Assembly: GCA_002083555.1 (NCBI GenBank)
Contig: MSXN01000024.1
Span: 4,315-68,314, forward strand
Source: Nitrospira sp. ST-bin5
Lineage (GTDB): Bacteria; Nitrospirota; Nitrospiria; Nitrospirales; Nitrospiraceae
Direction of reading: 5' to 3'
Length of the DNA stretch: 64,000 bases
The position numbers were made by a program, and so were the translations under genes. Positions 18,738 to 27,882 of this stretch are shown here, piece by piece; position 1 is the stretch's first letter, and each line of letters opens with the position of its first letter. Under the pieces are notes generated by a model, which worked only from the letters and a program-made list of their open reading frames with translations, ran no database searches and was not told where the DNA came from.

Positions 18738-20288
18738 TTACCGTGGCGACACCGGGCAGAGGCCGGTGAGACGCCAGAGCAGCTCACAGTCGAGATGCCC
18801 ACGCACCACGGCTCCTAGCCGGTCGTACTCGTCCTGTTTCGTGGGAATGCGCCGGATGATGTCGCCTGCGAAAATCCCCTTGCGCCGACGCAGGAAAGAA
18901 AGAGTCCGCGCCCTGATCACCTCATTCTCGAACAGGCCATGCAACATGGTGCCCACCACCATCCCATCGCTGCTGAGAGCCCCGTCACTGCGTACCTCTG
19001 TACGTCCGTTCCGCGACTGAATCTCGAAGGGGCTCGCCTGCTGATTATGTGGCACCGCCATTCCCATATGGATTTCATATCCATGGACCGCTTCTTCGAG
19101 CCCCACGCCATCGGTGAGAAACGAGGGGCACAGCACGCGGGCCAGAACCTGCGCCGTGACCTTCTCCTGCTCGAAGTGGGTTCCTAGGGCCAGCAGTCCC
19201 AATCCCCGTACGTGAGGCTCCGCCGATTCCACTCCGTGCGGATCGTCGATCATCTCACCAAGCATTTGGCATCCGCCGCATACACCTAAGAGCGGTCCAC
19301 CCTCACGGGCGCGCGCCTCAATCGCGCCGGCGAAGCCACTGGCACGGAGCCAGGCGAGATCCGCCACCGTGCTCTTCGAACCGGGAAGAATCACGAGATC
19401 GGCACCCGCAACTTCGTCGGGCTGCTCAACGAAACGCACGACAACCCCCGCCTCATGTTCCAACGCCTCGACATCGTCGTAGTTGGAGAGATGCGGCACG
19501 CGCACGACCACGATATCCAGTTCCTGCCCGGAGGGTCTACGCCGAGCCAGCCGCGCTTCAAGCGATACGGAATCTTCGTCGGCAATGCGGAGGTCATTGA
19601 TATAGGGCACGACACCCAGCACCGGCTTACCTGTGCGTTCGCTCAAAAACTCGAGCCCCGGTGTGAGCAACGCCAGATCGCCGCGAAATTTATTCACGAC
19701 GAACGCCGCAACCCTGGCTCGCTCATCCAGATCGAGCAGTTCCATCGTCCCGACAAAGGAGGCGAAGACGCCGCCTCGATCGATATCCCCCACCAGAATA
19801 ACCGGCGCATCCGCCAGCTTGGCCACATGCATGTTAACGATGTCGCGATCCTTCAAATTGATCTCAGCCGGACTCCCCGCCCCCTCGATCACAACCAGAT
19901 CGTAGTTCGATCGGAGCCGAGTCAACGACTCCGCAATCACCGTCATGAGGCGCGGCTTATACTCGTGATACTCGGTCGCCAGCATGCTGCCGATCGACTT
20001 GCCGAGTACCACGACTTGGCTGCGTCGATCGCCTTCGGGCTTGAGCAGGATCGGATTCATGTCCGCGCAGGACAGAATACCGGAGGCCTCGGCCTGTACC
20101 GCTTGCGCCCGCCCGATCTCCAGGCCATCGATGGTGACGGCCGAGTTCAGCGACATGTTCTGCGACTTGAAGGGAGCGACGCGCAGTCCTTCGCGGCGGA
20201 AAAACCGGCAGAGGGCCGTGACCAGGAGACTCTTCCCAGCAGACGAAGCCGTCCCCTGGACCATGATCGTGGGGGCCAGTCCGCTCAC
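18738..20288 (-). CDS. cbiP: Cobyric acid synthase (CbiP/CobQ)
   Basis: It amidates four side chains of adenosyl-cobyrinic acid a,c-diamide, using glutamine and ATP. The N-terminal part is a P-loop amidoligase (VQGTASSAGKS, KSQNMSLNS). The C-terminal part is a class-I-like glutamine amidotransferase with GVCGGCQMLGE carrying the nucleophilic Cys and a late His (MLHGLFE). I chose GTG 20288 because AGGAGGG precedes it and the GTGA overlaps the cbiA stop, a translational coupling; the frame is open upstream to 20357 but that part lies within cbiA. Length is normal for the family. It is the last biosynthetic gene of the operon. Confidence 0.93.
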   Translation of the reverse strand: MSGLAPTIMVQGTASSAGKSLLVTALCRFFRREGLRVAPFKSQNMSLNSAVTIDGLEIGRAQAVQAEASGILSCADMNPILLKPEGDRRSQVVVLGKSIGSMLATEYHEYKPRLMTVIAESLTRLRSNYDLVVIEGAGSPAEINLKDRDIVNMHVAKLADAPVILVGDIDRGGVFASFVGTMELLDLDERARVAAFVVNKFRGDLALLTPGLEFLSERTGKPVLGVVPYINDLRIADEDSVSLEARLARRRPSGQELDIVVVRVPHLSNYDDVEALEHEAGVVVRFVEQPDEVAGADLVILPGSKSTVADLAWLRASGFAGAIEARAREGGPLLGVCGGCQMLGEMIDDPHGVESAEPHVRGLGLLALGTHFEQEKVTAQVLARVLCPSFLTDGVGLEEAVHGYEIHMGMAVPHNQQASPFEIQSRNGRTEVRSDGALSSDGMVVGTMLHGLFENEVIRARTLSFLRRRKGIFAGDIIRRIPTKQDEYDRLGAVVRGHLDCELLWRLTGLCPVSPR

Positions 20289-21661
20289 CGGACCCTCCTG
20301 GCATGGGCCGAGCAGGCCTGCACGAAACCCTGAGCCAGGCGCGGGTTCGAGGCCCAATGGGCATGGACATAGGACGCCAGCGTATTGCCCTGACGATAGC
20401 CCTCTTGAAAGACCTCGCCTCCACGGCGGCGGCGCACGCTATAGGTACACTCGACTTCTGCCGGAAGGCGAAAGTCCGAATAGCGAAATTGATGGCCTCG
20501 AAATTTTAAGCCCGCCGGACCGAGCATCGTCGCGTCCTTCGTGTCCACCTCGACATATCCGAGCGCCTGCAAACGATCTTTCATTTCCGCTTCGCCTGGA
20601 ATGAGCCCCACCATGGGATGCAGCACGCCATCGAGCGTCCTGATGCCGTTGGACAAATACATGAGCCCGCCGCATTCTCCATAGATGGGGCCATGAACTT
20701 CGGCAAACGAGACCACATCCCTACGCATCGAAAGATTCCGCGACAGCTCCTCCGCATGAACCTCCGGGTAGCCGCCACCGAAATACAGACCGTCCACGTC
20801 CGGCAGATGCGTATCGTGAATGGGAGAAAACCGCACGAGCTCCGCACCAAGACTCTCAAGACGGCGGAGGTTGTCGTCATAATAGAAATGGAACGCCTCG
20901 TCGAACGCGAGACCAATTCGACAGCTGGCTCCCTCACCGACGATCCGTTCCATGGTAGGAATTTCAGGAAGAGCCGGCGTCGGTTGCGCCAGCGCGATGA
21001 TCGCCTCGACATCGCACCACTCACTCACCCGATCGCCCCAGGACACAAAGACATCCTCCGGGACCGTCGCCCGGTCTGCGCTGCGCAGACCCAGATGCCG
21101 ATCCGCAAACGCCAACGCTGCTTCCTTGAGAAGCCCGCCCAGGACGGGGGGCCGCCCCGATGTCGCCTTGCGGAGCAATTCCAAATGCCCGCGGCTGCCG
21201 AGCTTGTTACAAATGAGACCGGCAATCTGCAAGCCTGCGTCGAAGGTCGAAAACCCTTTGGCTAGCGCCGCAATGCTGCGAGCCATCCCTCCCGCATCGC
21301 ACACGAGCAGCACCGGCGCTTGGAGCCACTTGGCGATCTCGGCAGTCGAGCCTTCATCGCCCGTCGGTGACGCGCCGTCGAACAACCCCATCACCCCTTC
21401 GATTAATGCAATGTCTGCCCCGTGCGACGCGCGCATAAATGTCGAAAGAACCGCCTCACGCCCCATCATCCATCCGTCGAGATTGTGACACGGCGCATCA
21501 GCCGCACGAACATGATAGGTCGGGTCGAGATAATCTGGACCACACTTGAAGACGGCCACTCGCAGCCCCCGCGCACGTAACGCCCGAACGAGCCCGACCA
21601 TGACGGTCGTCTTGCCGACGTTGCTGGCAGTGCCGGCGATGACGAGCCGTGGAATCGTCAC
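20285..21661 (-). CDS. cbiA: Cobyrinic acid a,c-diamide synthase (CbiA)
   Basis: This enzyme amidates carboxylates a and c of cobyrinic acid. It has the P-loop AGTASNVGKTT, CGPDYLDPTYH, and a C-terminal glutaminase half with YGECGGLMYL carrying the Cys, as expected for the two-domain CbiA (458 residues). It stands upstream of and overlaps cbiP by four bases. The C-terminus (SYVHAHWASNP) is typical. Nothing unusual is seen. Confidence 0.93.
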   Translation of the reverse strand: MTIPRLVIAGTASNVGKTTVMVGLVRALRARGLRVAVFKCGPDYLDPTYHVRAADAPCHNLDGWMMGREAVLSTFMRASHGADIALIEGVMGLFDGASPTGDEGSTAEIAKWLQAPVLLVCDAGGMARSIAALAKGFSTFDAGLQIAGLICNKLGSRGHLELLRKATSGRPPVLGGLLKEAALAFADRHLGLRSADRATVPEDVFVSWGDRVSEWCDVEAIIALAQPTPALPEIPTMERIVGEGASCRIGLAFDEAFHFYYDDNLRRLESLGAELVRFSPIHDTHLPDVDGLYFGGGYPEVHAEELSRNLSMRRDVVSFAEVHGPIYGECGGLMYLSNGIRTLDGVLHPMVGLIPGEAEMKDRLQALGYVEVDTKDATMLGPAGLKFRGHQFRYSDFRLPAEVECTYSVRRRRGGEVFQEGYRQGNTLASYVHAHWASNPRLAQGFVQACSAHARRVR

Positions 21662-21707
21662 GAACCAATCTCCGGCTGAGCCTTAACCGCACATTCGAAT
21701 GGATAGG

Positions 21708-22457
21708 TCATTGGGCTCTGCCTTCCGCGGAGTGTATCGGTGCGGGTGTCGCTTGCGCTCCGTCGATCCGGCTCGTCTCTAGCGCACGGAGGAGATCTGG
21801 CCTGGGCCGCGCGTCCCAGCGGTCATGAAACACCAACTCATGCAGCGGCAGTCGTGGCAACCAGCCATTACTCTCAAAAATTGGCCGTTCAGGAAAACTC
21901 TCCACGAACCCCACACAGAGATACGCCACCGGAACGATCCGTTCCGGAATGCCGAGAATGGTGCGAAGGGCCGCCGGTTCCATAATACTCACCCACCCAA
22001 CACCGACCCCTTCCGCTCGCGCCGCCAGCCATAGATTTTGAATCGCGCAGCAGGTGCTATAGACAGCGGTTTCCGGAATCGTGTTCCGCCCGATCACCGT
22101 CGGCCCGAACCGCTCCTGGTCGCAGGTCACACAGAGGTTGAGAGGCGAATCGATGATTCCCTCCAGCTTGAAGGAGAGATACTTCTCGCGGCGCTCCTGA
22201 TCGAACGTTTCCGCTGCACGCAGCCGTTCAACCTCGACATGGGCTCGCACCTTGGCGCGGACCTCGCGATTCTCGACCACAAGAAAGTTCCAAGGCTGCG
22301 AGAGCCCAACCGACCCGGCCTGATGCGCCGCTAGGAGAATACGAGCCAGGGTCTCGTCCGGAATGGGATCGGGGAGAAACGATCGCATGTCGCGGCGGCG
22401 CGTGATCGTTTCGTACAGGCCTCGGCGCCAGGCTTCCGGAAAGGCATGATCCGTCAT
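21708..22457 (-). CDS. bluB: 5,6-Dimethylbenzimidazole synthase (BluB)
   Basis: BluB breaks down reduced FMN with oxygen to make the lower ligand DMB. The sequence shows the BluB pattern of the nitroreductase fold: TRRDMRSF, GLSQPWNFLVV, NTIPETAVYSTCCAIQNLWLAARAEG-type helix, GVGWVSI and late LPLHELVFHDRW. The ATG at 22457 overlaps the stop of the upstream gene (ATGA) and has GGTGGGGAAA ahead; the frame is open upstream but lies in cobA-hemD. An oxygen-requiring enzyme inside a cbi-type operon implies an aerobic or microaerobic host. Confidence 0.88.
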   Translation of the reverse strand: MTDHAFPEAWRRGLYETITRRRDMRSFLPDPIPDETLARILLAAHQAGSVGLSQPWNFLVVENREVRAKVRAHVEVERLRAAETFDQERREKYLSFKLEGIIDSPLNLCVTCDQERFGPTVIGRNTIPETAVYSTCCAIQNLWLAARAEGVGVGWVSIMEPAALRTILGIPERIVPVAYLCVGFVESFPERPIFESNGWLPRLPLHELVFHDRWDARPRPDLLRALETSRIDGAQATPAPIHSAEGRAQ

Positions 22458-23926
22458 AGTTTCCCCACCATCGACACCACAAGAGAGACCAGCGCTGCCA
22501 CAGTATCCTCTTTCGCCAACGATACAGACTGAGCCCCGCATTGGCGCGCTGCGGCTGCCGTCTGAGGCCCGATCGCCGCCATCGGCAGACCCAACAGAGG
22601 CTTGCCGACATCACCAGAAAGCACGGTGCGAGCTGCCGAGGAGCTGGGCAGCACCACAAGATCGATTGGCGGCAAGGGAGGCGCCGGCATCCGGTGCACA
22701 TACCGATAGGCGACTACCGCTTCGACCTCTGCGCCGACCTTCGTGAGTTCGTTGTATAAGTTGGGGCGGCCCCCCTCCGCTGTTACGAGAAGGAATCGTC
22801 CCTTCTGAAATAGAGCCGACTGTTCACCAACCGCTTCCTGACAGGCGCCTCGCAGCGAAACTTCAGCGGCGAGGCCATGGCGTGACAAGGCCTGTGCCGC
22901 CGCGGCCCCGACTGTAATAACCGGCAGATCGAGGGTGGGAACATGGGACAAGACCGCATCGACACCGGCCGCGCAGCCGAAGACGATGCCGCGGAATTCA
23001 TGGAGGCGAGCCAGCGCTGTATCGATAGGAGCCCCTCCACTGAGAAAGACCGCTTCGACCTCGGGACTTTCCAGCACCTCGGCACCGAGCGCACGGAGTT
23101 CGTCAGCCATCGCCGAGCGGCCGGGGCGCGCGCGGGCGACCAGCAGGCGGCGTCCCGCCAAAGGGCGGCGCTCGAACCAGGCAATCCGCTCACGCAATCG
23201 GACAACGTCGCCCACGATGACGAGAGCCGGAATAGCAAGATCAACGTGCCGGATGTTCTCTGGAAGGGTCGCCAGGGTTCCGACAATGACGTTCTGTTCT
23301 GAAGTGGTGGCGGAAGCGATATAGGCAGCGGGAGTCTCAGCGGAGCGGCCAGCCTGAATCAGTCGCTGAAGATTCGCGGAAAGTTTTCGAGCCGCCATGA
23401 AGAGCACCAGCGTGCCCTTGCCGCTGGCCGTCTTGGACCAATCAGTGAGACTCCGGCTCCCATCGACATCGTGGCCGCTCAGGAAGGTCACATCGGACGC
23501 ATGCAGCCGATGAGTCAGCGGAATGCCTGCATAGGCAGCCGCGCCAAGGGCGGATGAAATACCCGGTACGATCGTGCAAGGAATGCCCGCTTCCGCCAAT
23601 TCCTCCGCTTCTTCCCCGCCTCGCCCGAAGATGAGCGGATCTCCCGCCTTCAAGCGCACGACCGTTCGGCCTGCCTTCGCGCGAGCCAGCACATCCGGAT
23701 GCAATCGATAACCTATCGCGCCCTCGCCATGACGCCGGCCCACCGGCAGCAGTTCTGCCTCCGACCTGACGAGAGAAAGAATGGCTTTCGAGACCAGTTC
23801 ATCGTAGGCCACGACATCTGCGGCACGCAGCAATTCCAGCGCACGGACCGTGAGCAACCCAGGATCGCCTGGTCCTGCCCCGACCAGATAGACCATGCCT
23901 GTTCGAGTTTCCGGCTCAGTCGGCAC
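22454..23926 (-). CDS. Uroporphyrinogen-III methyltransferase / synthase fusion (CobA-HemD)
   Basis: The first about 245 residues are a SAM-dependent uroporphyrinogen-III C-methyltransferase (VYLVGAGPGDPGLLT, RLKAGDPLIFGRGGEE, PGISSALGAAAYAGIPLTHR). This enzyme makes precorrin-2. The remaining about 240 residues are uroporphyrinogen-III synthase (HemD), with GRRLLVARA and the late LPSSSAARTVL. The fusion feeds the corrin branch from hydroxymethylbilane in two steps. It overlaps cbiF by 11 bases at its start and bluB at its end. The fusion is known from other bacteria. Confidence 0.92.
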   Translation of the reverse strand: MPTEPETRTGMVYLVGAGPGDPGLLTVRALELLRAADVVAYDELVSKAILSLVRSEAELLPVGRRHGEGAIGYRLHPDVLARAKAGRTVVRLKAGDPLIFGRGGEEAEELAEAGIPCTIVPGISSALGAAAYAGIPLTHRLHASDVTFLSGHDVDGSRSLTDWSKTASGKGTLVLFMAARKLSANLQRLIQAGRSAETPAAYIASATTSEQNVIVGTLATLPENIRHVDLAIPALVIVGDVVRLRERIAWFERRPLAGRRLLVARARPGRSAMADELRALGAEVLESPEVEAVFLSGGAPIDTALARLHEFRGIVFGCAAGVDAVLSHVPTLDLPVITVGAAAAQALSRHGLAAEVSLRGACQEAVGEQSALFQKGRFLLVTAEGGRPNLYNELTKVGAEVEAVVAYRYVHRMPAPPLPPIDLVVLPSSSAARTVLSGDVGKPLLGLPMAAIGPQTAAAARQCGAQSVSLAKEDTVAALVSLVVSMVGKL

Positions 23927-24707
23927 GCATCTCTCCTTGCGTCTTCACTGCAGGCTCGCCCTTCCGGAACCGATGGGTAAACTCCGGATCGTACAACTTC
24001 GAATTGGCAAACTCGGTCGCCGTGAGCACACGCCCCACCAACACCATCGAGGTCGAATTGAGCTTGGCCGCTCTCACTTTGTCGGCAATATCCGCCAGGG
24101 TCCCTGTGACAATCACCTGATCTGGCCACGACGCCTTATGCACCACCGCCACGGGACAATCGGCTCCATACGACGGAGTCAAATCACGAACGACATCCTT
24201 GAGGAGCGTGATACTTAAAAATAGCGCCAAAGTTGCTTGATGCTTCGCCAGGGCTTCCAGTTTTTCTCCCTCCGGCATCGAGGTCCGCCCCTCCGCCCTG
24301 GTCAGAATCACCGTCTGAGACAGTTCCGGCAGGGTGAGTTCTCGGCCCAACGCCGCCGCCGCCGCGGTGAAGGAGGAGACACCGGGAATAATCTCGTAGC
24401 CGATCCCCAACTCCGTCAACCGGCGCATCTGTTCGGCGGTGGACCCGAAGATCATCGGATCACCCGTATGGACCCGCGCCACATCCTGGTCCGCATCGCG
24501 AGCGGCCACGATCACCTCGACGATCTGTTCGAGCGTCATCCCCGACGAGTCCATCACCTTCGCGTCAGCCCTGGCACGGGCGATGACTTCTTTGGGAACC
24601 AGCGAGCCTGTATAGAGCACAACGGGACAAGACGAGATCAACTCCGCCCCGCGAAGCGTGAGCAGTTTGGGATCGCCAGGACCCGCTCCAATAATATAGA
24701 CGCGCAT
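23916..24707 (-). CDS. cbiF: Cobalt-precorrin-4 C11-methyltransferase (CbiF)
   Basis: It transfers a methyl group from SAM to C11 of cobalt-precorrin-4. The sequence has VYIIGAGPGDPKLLTLRG, VVLYTGSLVP, VARVHTGDPMIFGST and PGVSSFTAAAAALGRELT, which separates CbiF/CobM from the other ring methylases. Its 263 residues are family length. It stands between the unknown 137-residue gene and cobA-hemD. Confidence 0.92.
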   Translation of the reverse strand: MRVYIIGAGPGDPKLLTLRGAELISSCPVVLYTGSLVPKEVIARARADAKVMDSSGMTLEQIVEVIVAARDADQDVARVHTGDPMIFGSTAEQMRRLTELGIGYEIIPGVSSFTAAAAALGRELTLPELSQTVILTRAEGRTSMPEGEKLEALAKHQATLALFLSITLLKDVVRDLTPSYGADCPVAVVHKASWPDQVIVTGTLADIADKVRAAKLNSTSMVLVGRVLTATEFANSKLYDPEFTHRFRKGEPAVKTQGEMRAD

Positions 24708-24717
24708 CAGAACTCCT

Positions 24718-25131
24718 TTACGTACACTTCAACACAGTCTCTCGCACAATCTGCCAAATCTCTGCCGGGATTTCGCCCAGCCACCGCGCGTCGATCGTGC
24801 CAACCGGCACTGCACGGTGCTCCTGTTTGGGATCCGTCACCAGACGCCAGAGGCGATCGCTCACCGATCCATTCCGCTGGATGATGAACCGATCGACCAG
24901 CAACCGGGCCAAGACTTCTCCTTCAACCTGCATCGTCACGTACGGCTGCGGCACATGAACCGGACGAAGCGGCGAGAGCCTGATAAAGGGCCGCTCCATG
25001 GCATCGATCACGCCAGGAGGCTCGAACCCCACCGCGACGAAATCGCAGGGCTCCTTGGGATTGCCCACCAGAAAGAACTGTCCTTCCGTCTCGGCCAGAA
25101 TGGCTCCGGCTAAACGTCCGACCAGCGCCAT
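24718..25131 (-). CDS. Unknown protein inside the B12 operon
   Basis: The 137-residue soluble protein starts one base inside the cbiH stop (TGATG) and ends 10 bp before cbiF, so it is translated with the pathway enzymes. It has a beta-rich N-terminus (GQFFLVGNPKEPCDFVAVGF), a helical middle (EGEVLARLLVDRFII) and a C-terminal helix with Trp and Ile. There is no Cys pair and no nucleotide-binding motif. I do not recognise a family. The position suggests an accessory or chaperone-like role in corrin synthesis, but that is inference only. Confidence 0.75.
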   Translation of the reverse strand: MALVGRLAGAILAETEGQFFLVGNPKEPCDFVAVGFEPPGVIDAMERPFIRLSPLRPVHVPQPYVTMQVEGEVLARLLVDRFIIQRNGSVSDRLWRLVTDPKQEHRAVPVGTIDARWLGEIPAEIWQIVRETVLKCT

Positions 25132-25967
25132 CAGTCCGCCTCCGATGCAGGAGGCACGACGAGCGAGAACCCCGGTCGCTGACCGGGAAGCACGGCCCCG
25201 TCGAAACTGTACTTGTTGGTATAGCCGCGCGGCGTGACCATGTAGCCCTCGAACATGAAGGTGTTGCTCGATCCGATGATGACGGTGGTCAACATCCCGA
25301 TCTCGTAATCCAAAAAATTCTCCAGATCCGTCAGAACCACCTGCTGCATATCGCGATAGGCGCTCTTCACCAGGGCCACCGGCGTGCCCCCCTCACGATG
25401 ACGCCGGATAATCGCCTGCGCATCCACAATCTGCCTCGTGCGTCTGCCGCTGGCAGGATTGTATAAACCGATCACGAAGTCCGCACTGGCCGCCGCCTCG
25501 ATCCTTCGTTCGATCACAGACCAGGGGGTCAGCAGGTCCGACAGCGAAATCGAGCAAGAGTCATGGACCAGCGGCGCGCCGACCAGGGAGGCGCAGGAAT
25601 TGAGCGCGGTCATCCCTGGGACGAGTCGGAGTTCAGGCGAGTCGCCCCTCTTCCAGCCCATTTCTTTTAGAACCTGAAAAACCAAGCCTGCCATGCCGTA
25701 GACTCCCGCATCGCCGGAGGAGATCAACGAGACCGTGACGCCATCTCTCGCCCGTTCAATGGCGGCGCGGGCACGGCCGATCTCTTCCGTCATCCCGGTC
25801 TTGATGATCTCTTTTCCTTCGAGCAGGTGGCGGACCAGCTTGATATAGGTGCTGTAGCCGACGACGAGTTGGGACTCGGCAATGGCCTTCAAGGCTGCTG
25901 GAGTCGCATGGTCCTGCGCGCCCGGGCCGATGCCCACAACGTAGAGAATCCCTTTTGCCTCGCTCAT
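25131..25967 (-). CDS. cbiH: Cobalt-precorrin-3 C17-methyltransferase (CbiH)
   Basis: It methylates C17 and drives ring contraction. Signature parts are LYVVGIGPGAQDHATPAALKAI, VVGYSTYIKL, SLISSGDAGVYGMAGLVF, LRLVPGMTALNSCASLVGAPL and GLYNPASGRRTRQI, all typical for CobJ/CbiH. No extra C-terminal domain is seen. The start overlaps the cbiG stop by four bases (ATGA). Confidence 0.92.
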   Translation of the reverse strand: MSEAKGILYVVGIGPGAQDHATPAALKAIAESQLVVGYSTYIKLVRHLLEGKEIIKTGMTEEIGRARAAIERARDGVTVSLISSGDAGVYGMAGLVFQVLKEMGWKRGDSPELRLVPGMTALNSCASLVGAPLVHDSCSISLSDLLTPWSVIERRIEAAASADFVIGLYNPASGRRTRQIVDAQAIIRRHREGGTPVALVKSAYRDMQQVVLTDLENFLDYEIGMLTTVIIGSSNTFMFEGYMVTPRGYTNKYSFDGAVLPGQRPGFSLVVPPASEAD

Positions 25968-27103
25968 AGCCTGCCCACCTCCATTGGCCGTTTCACGAAG
26001 GCCCGCCGCGCCACGGCCAAGGTCATCGATCGTCCCGCGCCCGGCTCCGTATAAATCTGTTTGGGCACGAGCAGTTCATCCGCCCCTGCGGCGAGCAGCG
26101 CGGCCGGCTCCGAAACCCCGCGCGAGCCGACATGCTGTTTCACCTTTTCCGATGGATTCTGGATACCCGGCACCACGTCCAATTGCGCAGCCGGATAGGT
26201 GCGCAACGGCCAGCCATATTTCTCGCTCAAAGCCAGCAATGCCGGCTCATCCTTCTTCACGTCGATCGTCGCCAGCTCTTTCACCGACTTGGGGGAGAGG
26301 CCCTGTTTGGCCAAGAGGGCCAGGACTCCCCGCTCCACCAAATCGGGAGCCGTTCCCTTATCGCAGCCGATCCCGAGCACGAGACTCTTCGGGCGATAGA
26401 TGACGGCATTCTCCCAATGGGCCGGATGCGACAGGCCGATTTCACGATCCGTCGCAATCAGCAGAATTTCAAACTCGTTCGGGTTCACGCCCTCCAGCGA
26501 GGTGGCGTAACGGACCCCTTCCGGCAAGGGCTTCTCGGCAGGCCACCAGTCCGGCTCTCCCGTTTCCTGCACGAAGAGCACCTTGGTCGCATTCACCACC
26601 GCGGCGCAGCCTCTCGTCACATTGCGGTCCATATCGTCGAGCGTCCATCCCAGATCGCGGCCTAAAATATCCACCGTCAAGGTGCCGATCGCGTCGGACG
26701 CGGTCGTCACGACTGATTGTGCGCCCAAGGCGGTCGCGACCCGTTCAGTAAAGATATTGCCGCGGCCGACGTGACCGGACAGGACACAGATCGAAAAACG
26801 CGCTGCGTCGTCGATACAGACCACCGCCGGATCGACCTTCTTGTTCTTCAACAGCGGCGCGATCATCCGCACCACGGCTCCAACACTGATAATGAAAATG
26901 TGGCAATCGTAGGCAGGAAAGGTCTCGATCAACGTCGGGCCCATCGGGAGCGGCAAGCGTAGCGCACCGGCCGGCGCCGAGGCGATCAGCTTCTCCGAGA
27001 CGAAGAGGTCCGCGCCGGACAGTTGCGGCAGCAAGCGGGAGGCAATCGCAATCCCATGCTTCGTAATGGCATAGACGGCAAATGGTGTACGTTCGGCGGT
27101 CAT
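25964..27103 (-). CDS. cbiG: Cobalt-precorrin-5A hydrolase (CbiG)
   Basis: CbiG opens the delta-lactone of cobalt-precorrin-5A and releases acetaldehyde. The N-terminal half has CHIFIISVGAVVRMIAPLL and DAARFSICVLSGHVGRGN. The C-terminal half has LGIGCDKGTAPDLVE and AVARRAFV, both typical of CbiG. The ATG at 27103 overlaps the cbiL stop; the frame continues upstream to 27202 but that lies in cbiL. CbiG marks the cobalt-early route. Confidence 0.92.
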   Translation of the reverse strand: MTAERTPFAVYAITKHGIAIASRLLPQLSGADLFVSEKLIASAPAGALRLPLPMGPTLIETFPAYDCHIFIISVGAVVRMIAPLLKNKKVDPAVVCIDDAARFSICVLSGHVGRGNIFTERVATALGAQSVVTTASDAIGTLTVDILGRDLGWTLDDMDRNVTRGCAAVVNATKVLFVQETGEPDWWPAEKPLPEGVRYATSLEGVNPNEFEILLIATDREIGLSHPAHWENAVIYRPKSLVLGIGCDKGTAPDLVERGVLALLAKQGLSPKSVKELATIDVKKDEPALLALSEKYGWPLRTYPAAQLDVVPGIQNPSEKVKQHVGSRGVSEPAALLAAGADELLVPKQIYTEPGAGRSMTLAVARRAFVKRPMEVGRL

Positions 27104-27882
27104 GCCCCGGTCTCTCTGGAAGCCGGGCGCGGCGTGGCTGGGACCACACCAGCCAACAATCCACTCCGTTCCTTGCGCGACACGATCATCATCGCAAAGC
27201 AATCGCCCCGCTCGGTTTGGATCGTGCGGATGTCCCGAACGATCCGCTGTTCAGCCATCGTGGCCTTCGACACATAGACCGCACGGTCGGTCAGACCCTG
27301 CTGCTCCAGCGCCTCAACTACTTTGGGAATCTCGGTGCCCATCTTCATCAAGACGACGGTGTCGAACATCTCCAGCACCTGACTCAAATCCTCGACCCCG
27401 TAGCTCGCGGGGAGAATGGCAATCCGCTCCTGCCCGTCTGCCAGAGGAATGCCGGTCACGGAGGGCACGGCCATGATCGACGACACGCCTGGGACGACGT
27501 CGATGCGGATACCGGGCCAGCGGAGCGGAGCTTCCCGCCGCAGATAGATGAACGTGCTAAAAAGCGAAGGATCGCCTTCCGTCGCAAAGGCAACCGACAG
27601 CCCTTTTTCCAGACGCTCCCCGATGGCCGTGAAGGCTACATCCCAGGCAGGCCGCAACCGCTCCGGGTCCTTGTTCATCGGGAACGTCAGAAACATCCGT
27701 TCCTGTCCAGGAATCTCGCCCAGAGTCGGCTTGAGGATCTTCCAGGCCATCGACTCTCCGTAATCGGAGCTGCGCGGCAGGGCAAGGACCTGCGCCTGCT
27801 TCAGCACATTGAGCGCACGCAGCGTGATCAAATCCGGCGCACCGGGACCGACCCCGACTCCATATAATGTTCCGTAGTTCAT
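27100..27882 (-). CDS. cbiL: Precorrin-2 C20-methyltransferase (CbiL)
   Basis: It methylates C20 of (cobalt-)precorrin-2. Motifs: GTLYGVGVGPGAPDLITLRALNVL, ATEGDPSLFSTFIYL, PGVSSIMAVPSVTGIPLADG, TVVLMKMGTEI. Its length (260) fits. The start overlaps the cbiET stop as TAATG, a coupling signal. CbiL would act on the product of CbiX here. Confidence 0.92.
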   Translation of the reverse strand: MNYGTLYGVGVGPGAPDLITLRALNVLKQAQVLALPRSSDYGESMAWKILKPTLGEIPGQERMFLTFPMNKDPERLRPAWDVAFTAIGERLEKGLSVAFATEGDPSLFSTFIYLRREAPLRWPGIRIDVVPGVSSIMAVPSVTGIPLADGQERIAILPASYGVEDLSQVLEMFDTVVLMKMGTEIPKVVEALEQQGLTDRAVYVSKATMAEQRIVRDIRTIQTERGDCFAMMIVSRKERSGLLAGVVPATPRPASRETGA

